DNA from: Mytilus galloprovincialis
Taxonomy: Eukaryota > Mollusca > Bivalvia > Mytilida > Mytilidae
Assembly (NCBI RefSeq): GCF_965363235.1
Contig: NC_134838.1
Span: 13,486,441-13,550,440, forward strand
Reading direction: 5' to 3'
Length of the DNA stretch: 64,000 nucleotides
Shown: positions 37,201 through 48,050 of the stretch, piece by piece
Numbering within the stretch: the stretch's first letter is position 1
Layout of the letters: every line of letters begins with the position of its first letter
Program-made: the position numbers and the translations under genes
The notes under the pieces: model-generated
Databases searched by the model: none
What the model was told of the DNA's origin: nothing
What the model saw: only the letters and a program-made list of their open reading frames with translations

Positions 37201-40200
37201 CTGAACTAGGAAATACAAAGACCATCAACAACAACCCGTGGTTATCTCAGATGCTCCAGAACTAGGAAATACAAAGACCATCAACAACGACCCGTGGTTA
37301 TCTCAGATGCTCCAGACCTAGGAAATACAAAGACCATCAACAACGACCCGTGGTTATCTCAGATGCTCCAGAACTAGGCAATACAAAGACCATCAACACA
37401 ACTCGTGGTTATCTCAGATGCTACAGAACTAGGAAATACAAAGACCATCAACAACGACCCGTGGTTATCTCAGATGCTCCAGAACTAGGAAATACAAAGA
37501 CCATCAACAACGACCCGTGGTTATCTCAGATGCTCCAGAAGGATATGAATATCCTGTTCATAAAAGTACAGTGCAGATCACTTCTAACCTCTCATTAGAA
37601 CTGTCAGGAGAACTGTCATAGAACTGTTCTAACCTGTCCTAGAACAGTTCTACCTAGAACAGTTCTACCCTAGAACAGTTCTAAGTAGAACTGTCAGAAT
37701 CAGTTCTAGGTAGAACTGACTAAATCAGTTCTAGGTAGAACTGTCAGGATCAGTTCTAGGGTAGAACTGTCTAAATCAGTTCTAGGTAGAACTGTCCAAA
37801 TCAGTTCTAACCGTAGAACTGTCAGCAGAACTGACTAAATCAGTCAGGACTGTAGAACAGTTCTAAACTGACGTCACTGCAGTAAGGTCACTTTAGAATT
37901 TAGAAGAAATAAATCACTTCCAATTACTTTGCTATATAATAGCAGATTTTCTATATTTCTTTCTGATCATACGTTACATGTACAAATATCGAAGTGAATA
38001 GGAGGTTATCCAACTCATCGGAGAAATATTTTTATAAGATTGCATAGGAAACATCATTGTTTACGTTTCTTCGTTCCCCGTTTTTAACAGTCTCTTCATA
38101 CATGTCATAAATATATCTCTGCATTTAATTCATGGAATTTTAATCGTAATTTACCTTGTTTGCCTTGGATTTACATTCATTTAAGATTCTGTTTTGACAA
38201 ATGTTCATACGAAAATTGTACAGTGGATGAATTATGGGATATTAATGATAAAAGTGTTGTATTATAACGTAAAAAAACTATATACATTTGCACCATCTCG
38301 TCAATTTAGCCAGACTTATCCATAACGATTATAAATGATATCTGGGAGTCTGAAACTCAGAAAAAATATACTCATCTGAACATGAATGAAGCATTTGACA
38401 CTGGACGTTCGGCTACAAACAAAATCATGCATTTTTCTTTGCCTTCTTCCATTTGTCTTCAAATTATATTAACAGTATACTATTCCAAGAAGAGATCTTC
38501 CCATACATGTACTTTTTATTTTAAAATAAAGTATATGAATCAGTCATGTGAGTGTTGGATGATGCCGTAAAATAGTTTTGTTTAAAAAAAAAAACATCAC
38601 AAACTAACTGACTTAAAAAGTCACTTTAGTGACGGTTCATTATTATGGATACAGAGAGAAAATAAGGGTGCGCTAAATTTTTAGATATGGTATAAATACA
38701 CCTTACCGCTATTTGTCTGCCATTACTGGATATCGCACAGGTTCCCGTAAAAATTTGACATCATAAAACAAAATATCTGACGCCACAATGGAAAAGTGAT
38801 TGTTGTATGCTTCAAAAGTTCATGAGGCCGGGTCAGCCAGGATTAGCAATATAGGTGTATTGTGTTCCAAAGTTGGTGTCATTTTTATCATACGATCCGT
38901 CCTGACATAGAAATATTATTGGTTTACAATGAGGCCATATATATATTTACATGATAAGTGTAAATAAGTTCAGTTTTGGTTGATATGGTCAAATAATTTT
39001 TATTAAAACGACTCAGTCTGATACATGTATATCGAAACTACTGAAATTTGTTTACAATTCAATATTTTGAATAAAAAGAGGACTTGCAGAAAATTGCTGG
39101 TACTCTAAATTGATGAGAAATTTTTTTTTTTAGCCAATGTGTTACAATATTGCTGTCATTTGAATTATACAATCCATCGTGATATGTAACTACACGTATA
39201 AGTGATTTACTATGCGGCTATATATATATATATATATATATATTAAGATTTACATTATAAAGTGTAAATATGGTCAGTTTTGGTTGATGCTGTCACATAT
39301 GGTCAGTTTTGGTTGATGCGGTCAAATATGGTCAGTTTTCATGGTTTTGGTTGATGCGGACAAATAATTTTGTTATATCCATGAGTCAGTTTGAGATATC
39401 AAAACTACTGAAATTAGTTTACGATTCAAAATTTTGATTAAAAAGAGGACATGCTGGCACTTTAAACTGATGTGAGCATAATTTTGTTTTCCAATGTTGC
39501 TTTCCTTTATCATGTTTATATTGAACAATCCATCCTGATATAAAAATATAAGCACGCGCAATATAAAATTCTACTCGGAACAATATTCCCCAATATTCAT
39601 GCAATAACCCTATAATATAGATCATTTGTATTATAATGATAATACACTCCATTCTTACATAAAAATATTACAGATTTACTATGCGACTATAAGAGTTGTA
39701 TAAAAAAGAGCAAATATGGTCAGTTTTGGTTGATGTGGTCAAATATGGTCAGTTTTGGTTGATGCTGTCAAATATGGTCAGTTTTGATTGATACAGACAA
39801 ATAATTTTGTAACATGAGTCAGTCTGAGGTATGAAAACTACTGATATTTGTTTCTGATGCGATATTTTGAATAAAAATAGGAAATGCTGGCACCCTCAAT
39901 TAATGCGGAAAAAAAATTTGTGGTCATTGATTTCCAATATTGCAGTTATTTATATACTACAGTCCCTCTCGAACTAAAATTATAACTGAATTGCTGTGCA
40001 GCTATATAGATTTACATAATAAAAAGCAAATATAGTAAGTTTTGGTTGATGCAGTCAAAAGATTTTATTACACGACTCAGTCTGAAGTATAAAAACTACT
40101 GATATTTGTTTATGATTCAATATTTTGAATAAAACAAGGACATGCTCATTGGAGGATCAAGGGGAGGGGGTCCAGGGGTTGGAACCCCACTTTTTTTTTT

Positions 40201-42706
40201 AACATCAATGCATATGAATGGGAGCATATAGTTGGACCCCCAGCCTGGAGCTAGCTGCCCCTGCATGCTGGCACTATAAATTGATGTGAACAATTACATT
40301 TTTTTCCCAAAATTGCTGTTACTTGTATATTACAGTTCCTCTAGACCTAAAATTAAAACTGAAGTACTGTGCACCTATATAGATTTGCAGAAAGAAAAAG
40401 CAAATAAAGGCAGTTTAGATTGATGCGGTCAAAAGATTTTTGTTAAACAGGTCGTCCGAGGTATGAAAACTACTCGTAAACAGATATTATATTGGTTATT
40501 GAGGTCTGATAATTTTGTTATGTGATAATGAGCCATCCTGACTCCCGGAATTACAAATGTAAAACAATTCAAATAATAATGCCCCCCCCCTAATACTAAC
40601 GGCCTAATTTATGTACAAAAATTGAGAGAAAAACAAAAATTTATGTAACACATCAACAAAAGAAAATCACTGAATTACATGCTCCTGACTTGGAACAGGC
40701 ACATACATGCAGAATATGGCGGGGTTAACAGGTTAAACATGTTCTCTAAGGCAGCAACCATTTGATTTTCTGGGGGGGGGCTATGGGGTTTTTTTTTCTG
40801 TACAAACTTTTTTTTTTCGACTTCGGCGAAGAACAATCTATTTTTTGAGCGACAAACCGAAATCAATTTTTTTCTTTCAATTTTAGCATTACATATAGTG
40901 GCAGCTGAGGATGAAACAAACAATTTTTTTTCTCAGGGTCCAAACAAATTATTTTTTTCACCAAAAATTGGAAACAAACTTTTTTTCCAAAAAAAACCAT
41001 AGCCCCCTCCCCCCAGAAAATCAAATGGTTGCTGCCTAAGTCTTGCCGATTATAAATCTGAAATAAAACCGGCAAAATAGCAAACTCTATATAATTTAAA
41101 TCGCTTTTTTACCCAACCCTTTATATTAAGGCAAAGTGTTCTTAAAACTGATAAATCAACTCTAGCCGTAGTATTTATAAATCAATTTTAGCCGCAGAAT
41201 TTATAAATCAATTTTAGCCGTAGAATTTATAAATCAATTCTGGCCGTAAAATTTATAAAAATCAATTTTAGCCGTAGAATTTATAAATCAATTTTAGCGG
41301 TAGAATTTATAAATCAATTTTAGCCGTAGAATTTATAAATCAATTCTGGCCGTAGAATTTATAAAAATCAATTCTAGCCGTAGAATTAGAAATCAATTCT
41401 AACCGTAGAACTGTTCTAGAAGTAGAACTGACCAAATATCTGGTCAGTTCTAGCTAGAACTGTCAGGATCAGTTCTAGGGTAGAACTGTCAGGATCAGTT
41501 CTAGGTAGAACTGTCCAAATCAGTTCTAGGTAGAACTGACCAAATCAGTTCTAGCTAGAACAGTTCTAACCTAGAACTGACTAAAAGGTGTCAGGCTGAC
41601 AGTTCTACGTACTGTTCTAGAACAGTTCTCCTGACAGATTTAATGAGAGGTTAGAAGTGATCTCCACTGTACTACAAACCCGTTGAATGATAAGTCTTGT
41701 ACGGTAGGTACACTCGGGGATCAGATGAAGTGATTGCGGTAAAGTCAAATATATCTTTTTTTGACTTATTCATCAATACTAGAAGATTGATATCTACACA
41801 CCAAAAACACTATAATTAATCTAATTGATGTTTAAAGGCAATAAATCATCCCATAAAATTAAAAAGAACATGGGATAATGGTCAATCCAATGGGATTTTG
41901 CCCTGTTCAATGGGATTTTCAAAATTCCATGTTTTCGTAATCAAATTGCAAAACATAATTGATTACAGCAAAATAAGTAATGAATTTATTGAATCCCATG
42001 TATTTCTGTACATATTGGTTATGTACATGACACTGTGGCTCTAAGGAATGGCGGCACGGATTTGCAAATTAGTGTTTTGCAAATGAAAAGTGTCCAATTT
42101 TCACGCATATACTTTCTATTTTCTTATTTGCTTATTTAATCTTATTATCAAGGTATCTTCTTGCCTTTTTGCAACACTTAAGAAGTTGCAATTTACAACG
42201 TGTTTTCATTTTTTGTGTCGTTTTTTTATTCAACCATTGTAACTTCTTAAAATGAGACTATATGATGCCAAACAAAGAACCCCATTTTTTGACAAACAAT
42301 GCAAACCTTTCAGTTAAAAGTTGAAAATCAACTATATTTTGGAGGACGATAAAATCAAACACTATCTAAAATCTTTTCGATAAAAGATAATAAAAACAAT
42401 TAAAGAACTTATGTTTTCCCTATGTTTACAGATATACAGCCACATGCACAACTTAACGAGAGTCAAGTAAATGAAACAGTCACTTGTGAACCATCTGCAC
42501 TAGAAAATGGAAACGAAAATAGTTCGACCCTGCCCCCGTCATATGCAAGTGTTATGAATAATCCTGCGTTATATCAGCTAACAGGAAATATACAGACATT
42601 ATGTGTAACGCAATCTGAACATACAATGACAACACAATACTCAAATTTGACACCAACTTCAGAGAGCAGTGGACACAACTGTTTGACATACAGACTGATG
42701 TTATAA
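34234..42706 (+). CDS. Gene B: CYYR1/Shisa-like Cys/Tyr-rich single-pass membrane protein, 4 exons, 226 aa
   Basis: Coding exons are 34234-34288, 34828-35002, 36378-36553 and 42432-42706. Exon 1 has the same length as in gene A, and the phases 1, 2 and 1 are identical. Residues 1-18 (MANKVIYVLGVQFTVLLT) are the signal peptide. The ectodomain has six cysteines at 27, 42, 46, 47, 56 and 57, aligned with gene A and one residue longer between the two CC pairs. The membrane segment is about residues 81-104 (AMAGIVIGCLTGLLMFITV...), followed by KANRK. The tail has PPSY at 170-173 and a segment SEHTMTTQYSNLTP aligning with SDQTTTHYSDLTP of gene A. It lacks the QPY run and ends in a different short tail (CLTYRLML). 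It is expected to be a membrane adaptor recruiting WW-domain proteins; specific partners are unknown. It starts 4.5 kb downstream of gene A's stop, a tandem duplicate. Confidence 0.83.
34600..34740 (-). repeat. Repeat fragment in intron 1 of gene B
   Basis: GATTGCCAATGAGACTACTCTC and following bases are the reverse of the end of the repeat seen at 44.1-44.3 and 46.55-46.74 kb. Confidence 0.4.
36850..37568 (+). repeat. Interspersed repeat with an internal 56-bp minisatellite (10 copies)
   Basis: 36850-36975 and 37540-37568 match consecutive parts of the repeat at 14805-15010 (reversed there). Between them a 56-bp piece, from ACTAGGAAATACAAAGACC to GGTTATCTCAGATGCTCC, is repeated ten times (about 36976-37540) with few differences. 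The repeat is then interrupted by the element at 37569-41669 and resumes at 41670-41750. Confidence 0.75.
38990..40480 (+). repeat. Degenerate tandem array, units about 260-430 bp
   Basis: Each unit begins near GACTCAGTCTGA(A/G)GTAT, followed by AAACTACTGAAATTTGTTT, and contains TATGGTCAGTTTTGGTTGATG (itself repeated up to three times). Unit starts are near 39010, 39383, 39815, 40074 and 40447. A perfect (AT)n run lies at about 39221-39243. Confidence 0.65.
40750..41036. mobile_element. MITE with TAA target duplication
   Basis: GGCAGCAACCATTTGATTTT (left) is exactly inverted at the right end, and TAA flanks both sides (40747-40749, 41037-41039), as expected for PIF/Harbinger-type elements. 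At 287 bp the interior is homopolymer-rich with no coding capacity. It is inserted inside the 4.1-kb element. Confidence 0.8.
41150..41400 (+). repeat. 26-bp tandem repeat
   Basis: About ten copies of AATTTTAGCCGTAGAATTTA plus TAAATC, with small variants (TTCTGGCCG; an extra AAA in two units). It sits just inside the right inverted repeat of the 4.1-kb element. Confidence 0.75.
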
Positions 42707-42754
42707 TTATCTATCTAGTACAGTATAACTTTCTTATCTGAAATCGAGCATTCC

Positions 42755-43200
42755 AACATCCTGTTTTAACCAAATCATGATGGCGACCGTATACATTTCT
42801 TAGTGATAAGGTTAATTTTACCATTTTGAAACGTAAGGTCAATATCTTACTTATAAAGAACAACCCTCTATCAAAGATTCCATTATAGAAAACACCAGCT
42901 CTTGACTACCATAACAAATGGAAGATATAATATATACTCAATATGTCAGCGCTGCTCGAATTTTGCGACATATCAGTGGAAAGTTTGAAATGTCAAAGGA
43001 TATTTCTCTATTATCAACCATGACTCGTTATCAAGTTTGCTTTTGACATAGTCAAGATGTGAAGCAGACCAATCAGATTTTGAAACAGACTTAGTATCCT
43101 GACTACATGCGTTCAACATACCCACTTAATCTAAATTTTAAGTGAAAAGACGTCATCTTTATTACACGCAACAGTAAGTTAGGAAAAGTGAAGGCTTTTT
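42755..43200 (-). mobile_element. Degenerate reverse-transcriptase fragment (same family as 14.8-15.7 kb)
   Basis: The plus-strand text ATGATGGCGACCGTA, AACCCTCTATCAA and GACATAGTCAAGATGTGAAGC corresponds in order to GTGATGGCGTCCGTA, AACCCTCTATCAA and TTAGTCAAGATATGAAGC at 15.17-15.47 kb. The copy is older and heavily broken. It begins about 50 bp after the stop of gene B. Confidence 0.55.
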
Positions 43201-43379
43201 TCATTCTTCATGAGAAGCCTATATAATTATGCAGTCTTTAGCAAACGAGGATTGAGCGCTCACAAGCATGTTTAACACCGCAGGATTTTTTATGTGCCTT
43301 TCCAAAGGCAGGAGCGGGTAGTTTAGTGGTTTTTGTTGATTCATTTCTGTTATGTTTGTTTTTCGCAAAAAAAATTCTA

Positions 43380-43570
43380 ATAAATAAAGCCGGTAGTGTT
43401 CTAAATTAAATTGTTTTATATTTTCATGTCGGAGCCTTTTTGTAGCCGACTATACGGTATGATAATTTCTAATTGTTGAAGACCGTACGGCTGCCTATAA
43501 ATACTAACGTCCACTTTATTTAAACTAGAGTGAATATTTTCTCACTGGCAATTAACTACACAGCTACTTT
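43380..43570 (+). repeat. Interspersed mussel-type repeat, copy
   Basis: Shares GGAGCCTTTTTGTAGCCGAC, then GACTATACGGTATG and TTGTTGAAGACCGTACGG, with 44.1-44.3 kb. A piece of the retroelement 3' region (CACAAGCATGTTTAACACCG) precedes it at 43250-43330. Confidence 0.6.
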
Positions 43571-44119
43571 TTCATAGGTACTATTTCTGTACTAAAAATA
43601 TGTAGTTTTTACGTTTGTAAAACAGAATATTTGTATCTACCACTGGTATTAAACTGATAACCGTAACTGGTATTACGACTATCCCAATGGCGACGGCAGA
43701 TATAGGTAAAATCTTTACAGTTATTTTTCTCAAATGTAGCATTTTTTTGTCAATAGTTACTCAGCTGCAATGTGTTTCTATACCATTACATCATATTTGA
43801 ATTGCAACGGTGCACTGGAACTGTCTAAGCGCTTTGAAAATTGCCGTTGAAAAATTCGGGATGATAATCGTAACTCTTTGGCATTTTCTTGTTTGATAAT
43901 TACAATACTACTTAAAATCCTTTTCACGTTTTAGAATTTCACACTTATTCATAAAAATTAAACTTTTATTCGGGTCAATGATTACAATTGAATAAAATGT
44001 GGAGGCTTGTTAACAGTTTTAAAGTTCACTGATATACACTTATTTCCACTGGATCACAACAAGGTTACTGACATGAGGTCTTTTCCTGCAAACGGAACTC
44101 CTTTTTTTGTGCATGAATT

Positions 44120-44330
44120 AGGCGTTAGTTTTTTCGTTTGAATTGTTTTACATTGTCACCTCGGGGCCTTTTATAGCTGACTATGTGGTATCGGCTTTGT
44201 TCATTGTTGAAGACAGTACGGTGACCTATAGTTGTCAATTTCTGTGTCATGTTTGTCTCTTGTGCCTGATATTTGTCTCATTGGCAATTTTACCACATCT
44301 TCTTTTTTATGTTGTCAGAAAACAAAAACA
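44120..44330 (+). repeat. Interspersed mussel-type repeat, copy
   Basis: CGGGGCCTTTTATAGCTGAC, TTGTTGAAGACAGTACGGTG and ACCTATAGTTGTCAATTTC are shared with 46.56-46.74 kb. The open frame across it (44143-44436) comes from the repeat. Confidence 0.65.
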
Positions 44331-44869
44331 AAATCTTATAAAAGAGAATCTTCAATTTGCTAAAGGATGCTTTTGTCCAGACAGAAACTATACCATAATT
44401 TTGATATTTTTGATTTGGCAAAAACGATTGAATTAATAGCGAGAGAACTGGACATATTACCTTTACCAACTCCCCCAACCCCGAGCTTTGGGTTTGTTTT
44501 TGTTTCTCTACCAACTTTCCACACTATTCCCACCTAAATTATGATTTCAAAGCAAGTCACTTTTATAATCATGTACAATTGTAATATACTTTCTCCTCAG
44601 ATTTTAATGCTGTTTTTGGGGGGAGAGGGGGAGAAGGTGGCAAGCTGCGATTAAAATCCAAATACTACTCTCATAGCGTAATTGTATTGGTAAATAACTA
44701 TATATATATATTTTCACCACAACGCGATGCATTGCGAGGCACATAAGATATCGCACATTCCTCTCTCTGTTCTTCTGGTTAATTAGATTTTTCAAGTGTC
44801 CAAATCTTGCCAAATTTCTATAAAACTGATATCGTATGGACACGTTTGAAAATCAGTGCATGTCAACTA

Positions 44870-45335
44870 TTCTTTAAAAGAGTTATGCCATTTGGAAATA
44901 TTAATGATATTAATTAGAAATTGCATTGTATTGGCTGTCATTCCGTCATTTCTCTAGTTCATGTAATATTTATAAATAGTTTCTGAGATACGGCGTGACA
45001 TGTGAAACGTTTTTTTTTTTTTTTTTATAAACTCAATAACTCTGAAATAAAATTTTGAAGTAATCCAAAAAGTATACAGTAACAGATCTTCAGATTAATA
45101 TAACTAAGAAGTGTGTAAAGTGTTAATCAATAATCATAAATCGTTTAGTTGCAAAGTCCTGTAACTCAAAGAGTTCACCAAAAGGTAAACAGATCGTTTG
45201 ACCATCATGAAAAACCAATCATGTTAAGTTTAATGAAATTTGGATAAAATGCTGTACCTTGTTTACGACGGACAGACGGACATTTTTAAACCATAATACG
45301 TCCCGTCAAAATTTGTATTGCCTTTTGTTAGATAA
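44870..45335 (+). repeat. Interspersed repeat ending in a GACGGACAGACGGAC-type tail
   Basis: TTTCTGAGATACGGCGTGAC, AATAACTCTGAAATAA and the end GACGGACAGACGGACATTTT then ATAATACGTCCCGTC are typical of a repeat widespread in marine invertebrates (from memory). Confidence 0.5.
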
Positions 45336-45526
45336 AGTGGAGAAATAGGAACTTTGTTATTTTATTAAAGTTGTAGCATTGTTATTAATATTAGCGACAT
45401 ACCATTATTCATTTAATATAAATGAATTGAATAAATTGTTCAGTTAGTAAATTTACCTCTTCAGTCGTGTACCTAAATTTTCGGTATTAGTTTTAAAATA
45501 TCATTGTTTTTCTGTCCTGTAATAAA

Positions 45527-45650
45527 AGAGGGACGAAAGTTACCAGAGGGACAGTCAAGCTCATAAATCGAAAATAAACTGACAACGCAATGGCTAAAAA
45601 TGAAAATGACAAACAGACAAACAATAGTACACACGACACATCTTGAGATT
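45527..45650 (+). repeat. Interspersed repeat fragment (3' region of the 14.8-kb retroelement family)
   Basis: AAAAGAGGGACGAAAGTTAC, CTGACAACGCAATGGCTAAA and ACACACGACAC match 14807-14930. Confidence 0.7.
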
Positions 45651-46490
45651 GCTGACTATACGATATTTTGTTTAAGATCTTATAGAAACAGTAATGATTT
45701 TATTAGATTGTTATCCTATTAGAATCAAATGCACTAATATAAACAGTGTAGAAGTTAGCATGCGGGAGAAACAGAAATTGTTGTTTTATTCATTAGTCTC
45801 TAATTAGGTACTTGGAAAATATACCTGAGAAAATTAAATAAAAATAATTATTTATATGAAATTTATGTAATCTTTTTTTTTATTTTTTTGGTAGTTGGTA
45901 AACATATGTCAAGTATTTTAATTAAGTGTTACTAATATAGAAGTTTTTGAAAATAAAATCATTTAAAAGAAAAGGTTTTTAAAGCAACCAGTATTTTGGA
46001 AATATTTTTCTTAAAGAAAAATTCTATTTATAAGCATTTAAAAATCTATAAAAAAAAATGTTTAAAAGAAACGGTAGTTAAAACATTTAATAGTACCCAA
46101 CTGAAGATTTAAAGATTTGATTGATTTCACTGAACTAAACTAACAAAAACTAACAAATCATTTAGAAGGTTGACATAGAAACTAAGTTAGTCAATGCACA
46201 ACACCCAAACATCTTCAGCATGATCAAGTTGTTGTGACAAGAAGAAGCCTTCCGTGCTCTCACACTTAGCAATGCAGAACTGGCGGTACACATGTTCCAA
46301 GAAAAGATACAGGGAAATGTATGACAGGCTTTGTGACGTATTTTTTTTCTAAATCCATATTGGATGTATACAGCTTTATATTTTAGTCTGAGATGCATGT
46401 ATGTTTTTTTATTAATTGTTATTGGCTTTGAGCTTGCTGTCAGTAACTCCGAGTACTCTCAGATCTGACCAAATTGTCGTATTCAGTGCC
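45651..46490. other. No recognised gene
   Basis: AT-rich sequence. A 78-aa reverse frame (46162-46398) with several cysteines has no recognised relatives. Confidence 0.35.
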
Positions 46491-46499
46491 GGGTTACCG

Positions 46500-46745
46500 T
46501 TTGTTGCTGTGTAACATTTCCACCCCCATTATTTTGTACAAAAACTAGGCCATTAGTTTTCTCGTTTGGATTGTTTTAAATTTGTCATTTCAAGCCTTTT
46601 ATAGCTGACTATGCGGTATGGGCTTTGCTCATTGTTTAAGGACATCCGGTGACCTATAGTTGTTATTTTTTTTTTTGTCATTTTGGTCTCTTGTGGAGAG
46701 TTGTCACATATGGAATCATGCCACATTTTGTTATTTTTGTGTTCA
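46500..46745 (+). repeat. Interspersed mussel-type repeat, copy
   Basis: CCTTTTATAGCTGACTATGC, GGTATGGGCTTTGCTCATTG and GTCTCTTGTGGAGAGTTGTC match 44.12-44.33 kb. Confidence 0.65.
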
Positions 46746-48045
46746 AACACCGAAAACAAGGTTATAGAATGATGAACTTGCACCAATGTAATATATAGAT
46801 GCTGCTGCTCATCTACTTAATATTGATTCAGACTTTGTATTCTCTTGTGTGTTTAATTCAATAATATTTATTACTGTACAAGTGCTCTGCTTTAATGTCA
46901 ATTTAGTGTACTTTTGATGCTTTATTTCAGTGAATATGTATCAAAATTTGTGCTTTGTTTCAAAGAAAACTTACCACAATTTTGTTATATTCATATTTCA
47001 ATTGATATCATTTACTTTTATATGTTCATGTTTATTTCACCTAAATAATTTCAAATGCTTGTGAATAATATTGAGCCTATAAATTCATTTTGTGTTTTTG
47101 AATATTATTTACCAAAAATTAGCTTTTTAATTAGTTTATGAAATATGTTTTAATCAAGAAAGTATTATTGTCTTGATTTTTGACAAGATTTACCTGGTTC
47201 ATTAGTTTAATGTTGTTACAACATAATCCTACATAATCTTATTGTTTACATACAAATTCTGGGGGTTAATTCTGGCTGTTCCTACATTTTGAATTTTATA
47301 GGTACAATATTCACTAAAAACGTATATGTGAGCGGATTCATCCCATTAGTGATAAAGGTATGGCTATATTTGACGTGTAATCGATTGTTTTGTGGATTGG
47401 TTTAGTTCAAGGGAAAAATATTTTTAGCATACTAAATTCATTGAGAAAACTCCCGAGAAAGACCTGTGAAAAGTACAATAATGTATATATCAAAAAAAAT
47501 ATTATTTTATAAAGCGAAATACCACGAAATGAATTAAGAGTTATGTCGCCTTACACAAATATATGATTGGATCATCTCAATCTTTCTCTCTCTCCCTCTC
47601 CGTATTTTGAGCTGTAACTTTAGACATTATTTCAGACTCATACTAACATTTAGGGTACAATGATAAAGAACACTTCCAGGTGCTGAATCTTGTTTACTTT
47701 TTTCTTAATATCGATACCTGAAAAATGAATCTTTTGTTTTCTAAAGTTCAAAATGTAGAGACAGTGCATCGATTCATATTAGTTTAAGTAAGTAACCAGT
47801 TTAATGCATTTTTTCTGAAGTTATGAAAGTACAAACTGCATATTATAATTTCGATGGTATATTTATGTTTTAAATTTTGAGAGCCTTGTAAAATACTCAT
47901 TTAAAATGGCAGTATATATAAAGATAAGTGACTATGGATTATCTTCTCTTGTAAGATCATATCAACGAACAGGACATTAACTTATTTTAAACTTTTCCTC
48001 TTTCAGGGAAATGACTTCAACTTGAACATTGATATAAAACTAAGT
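46746..48045. other. No recognised gene or structured repeat
   Basis: AT-rich single-copy-looking sequence between a repeat and the nested inverted-repeat elements. Confidence 0.35.
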
Positions 48046-48050
48046 AGATG

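Larger units (their letters stand above)
37569..41669. mobile_element. 4.1-kb non-autonomous element with palindrome-rich terminal inverted repeats, TA target site
   Basis: Ends CAGTGCAGATCACTTCTAAC (37569 on) and its inverse (to 41669) match at 28 of 29 positions and are flanked by TA. Inside each end lie about 250-300 bp of repeated AGAACTG and CAGTTCT units in alternating orientation (37595-37870, 41400-41640). The host repeat continues on both sides, which confirms the borders. The interior holds a degenerate large tandem array, a MITE, and a 26-bp tandem array. No transposase frame is present. TA plus CAGT-type tips hint at the Tc1/mariner superfamily, but this is inference. It lies in intron 3 of gene B. 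Confidence 0.75.

Noticed and set aside
36976-37540. Regular 56-bp repeats considered as a CRISPR array
   Set aside because: Whole units are repeated without unique spacers, and the setting is an animal intron.
37350-37598. 82-aa frame in the 56-bp minisatellite
   Set aside because: The repeating peptide comes from a noncoding interspersed repeat; the frame shifts with unit variants.
37595-37870. AGAACAGTTCT palindromes as steroid-receptor response elements
   Set aside because: The half-site spacing is 1 base, not 3, and the motif is explained by the element's arm structure.
40675-41075. Two Lys/Phe-rich reverse frames
   Set aside because: They lie in a homopolymer-rich MITE and its flanks.
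42755-43200. Considered as a last exon or 3' UTR extension of gene B
   Set aside because: It aligns in reverse with the retroelement fragment at 15.2-15.5 kb.
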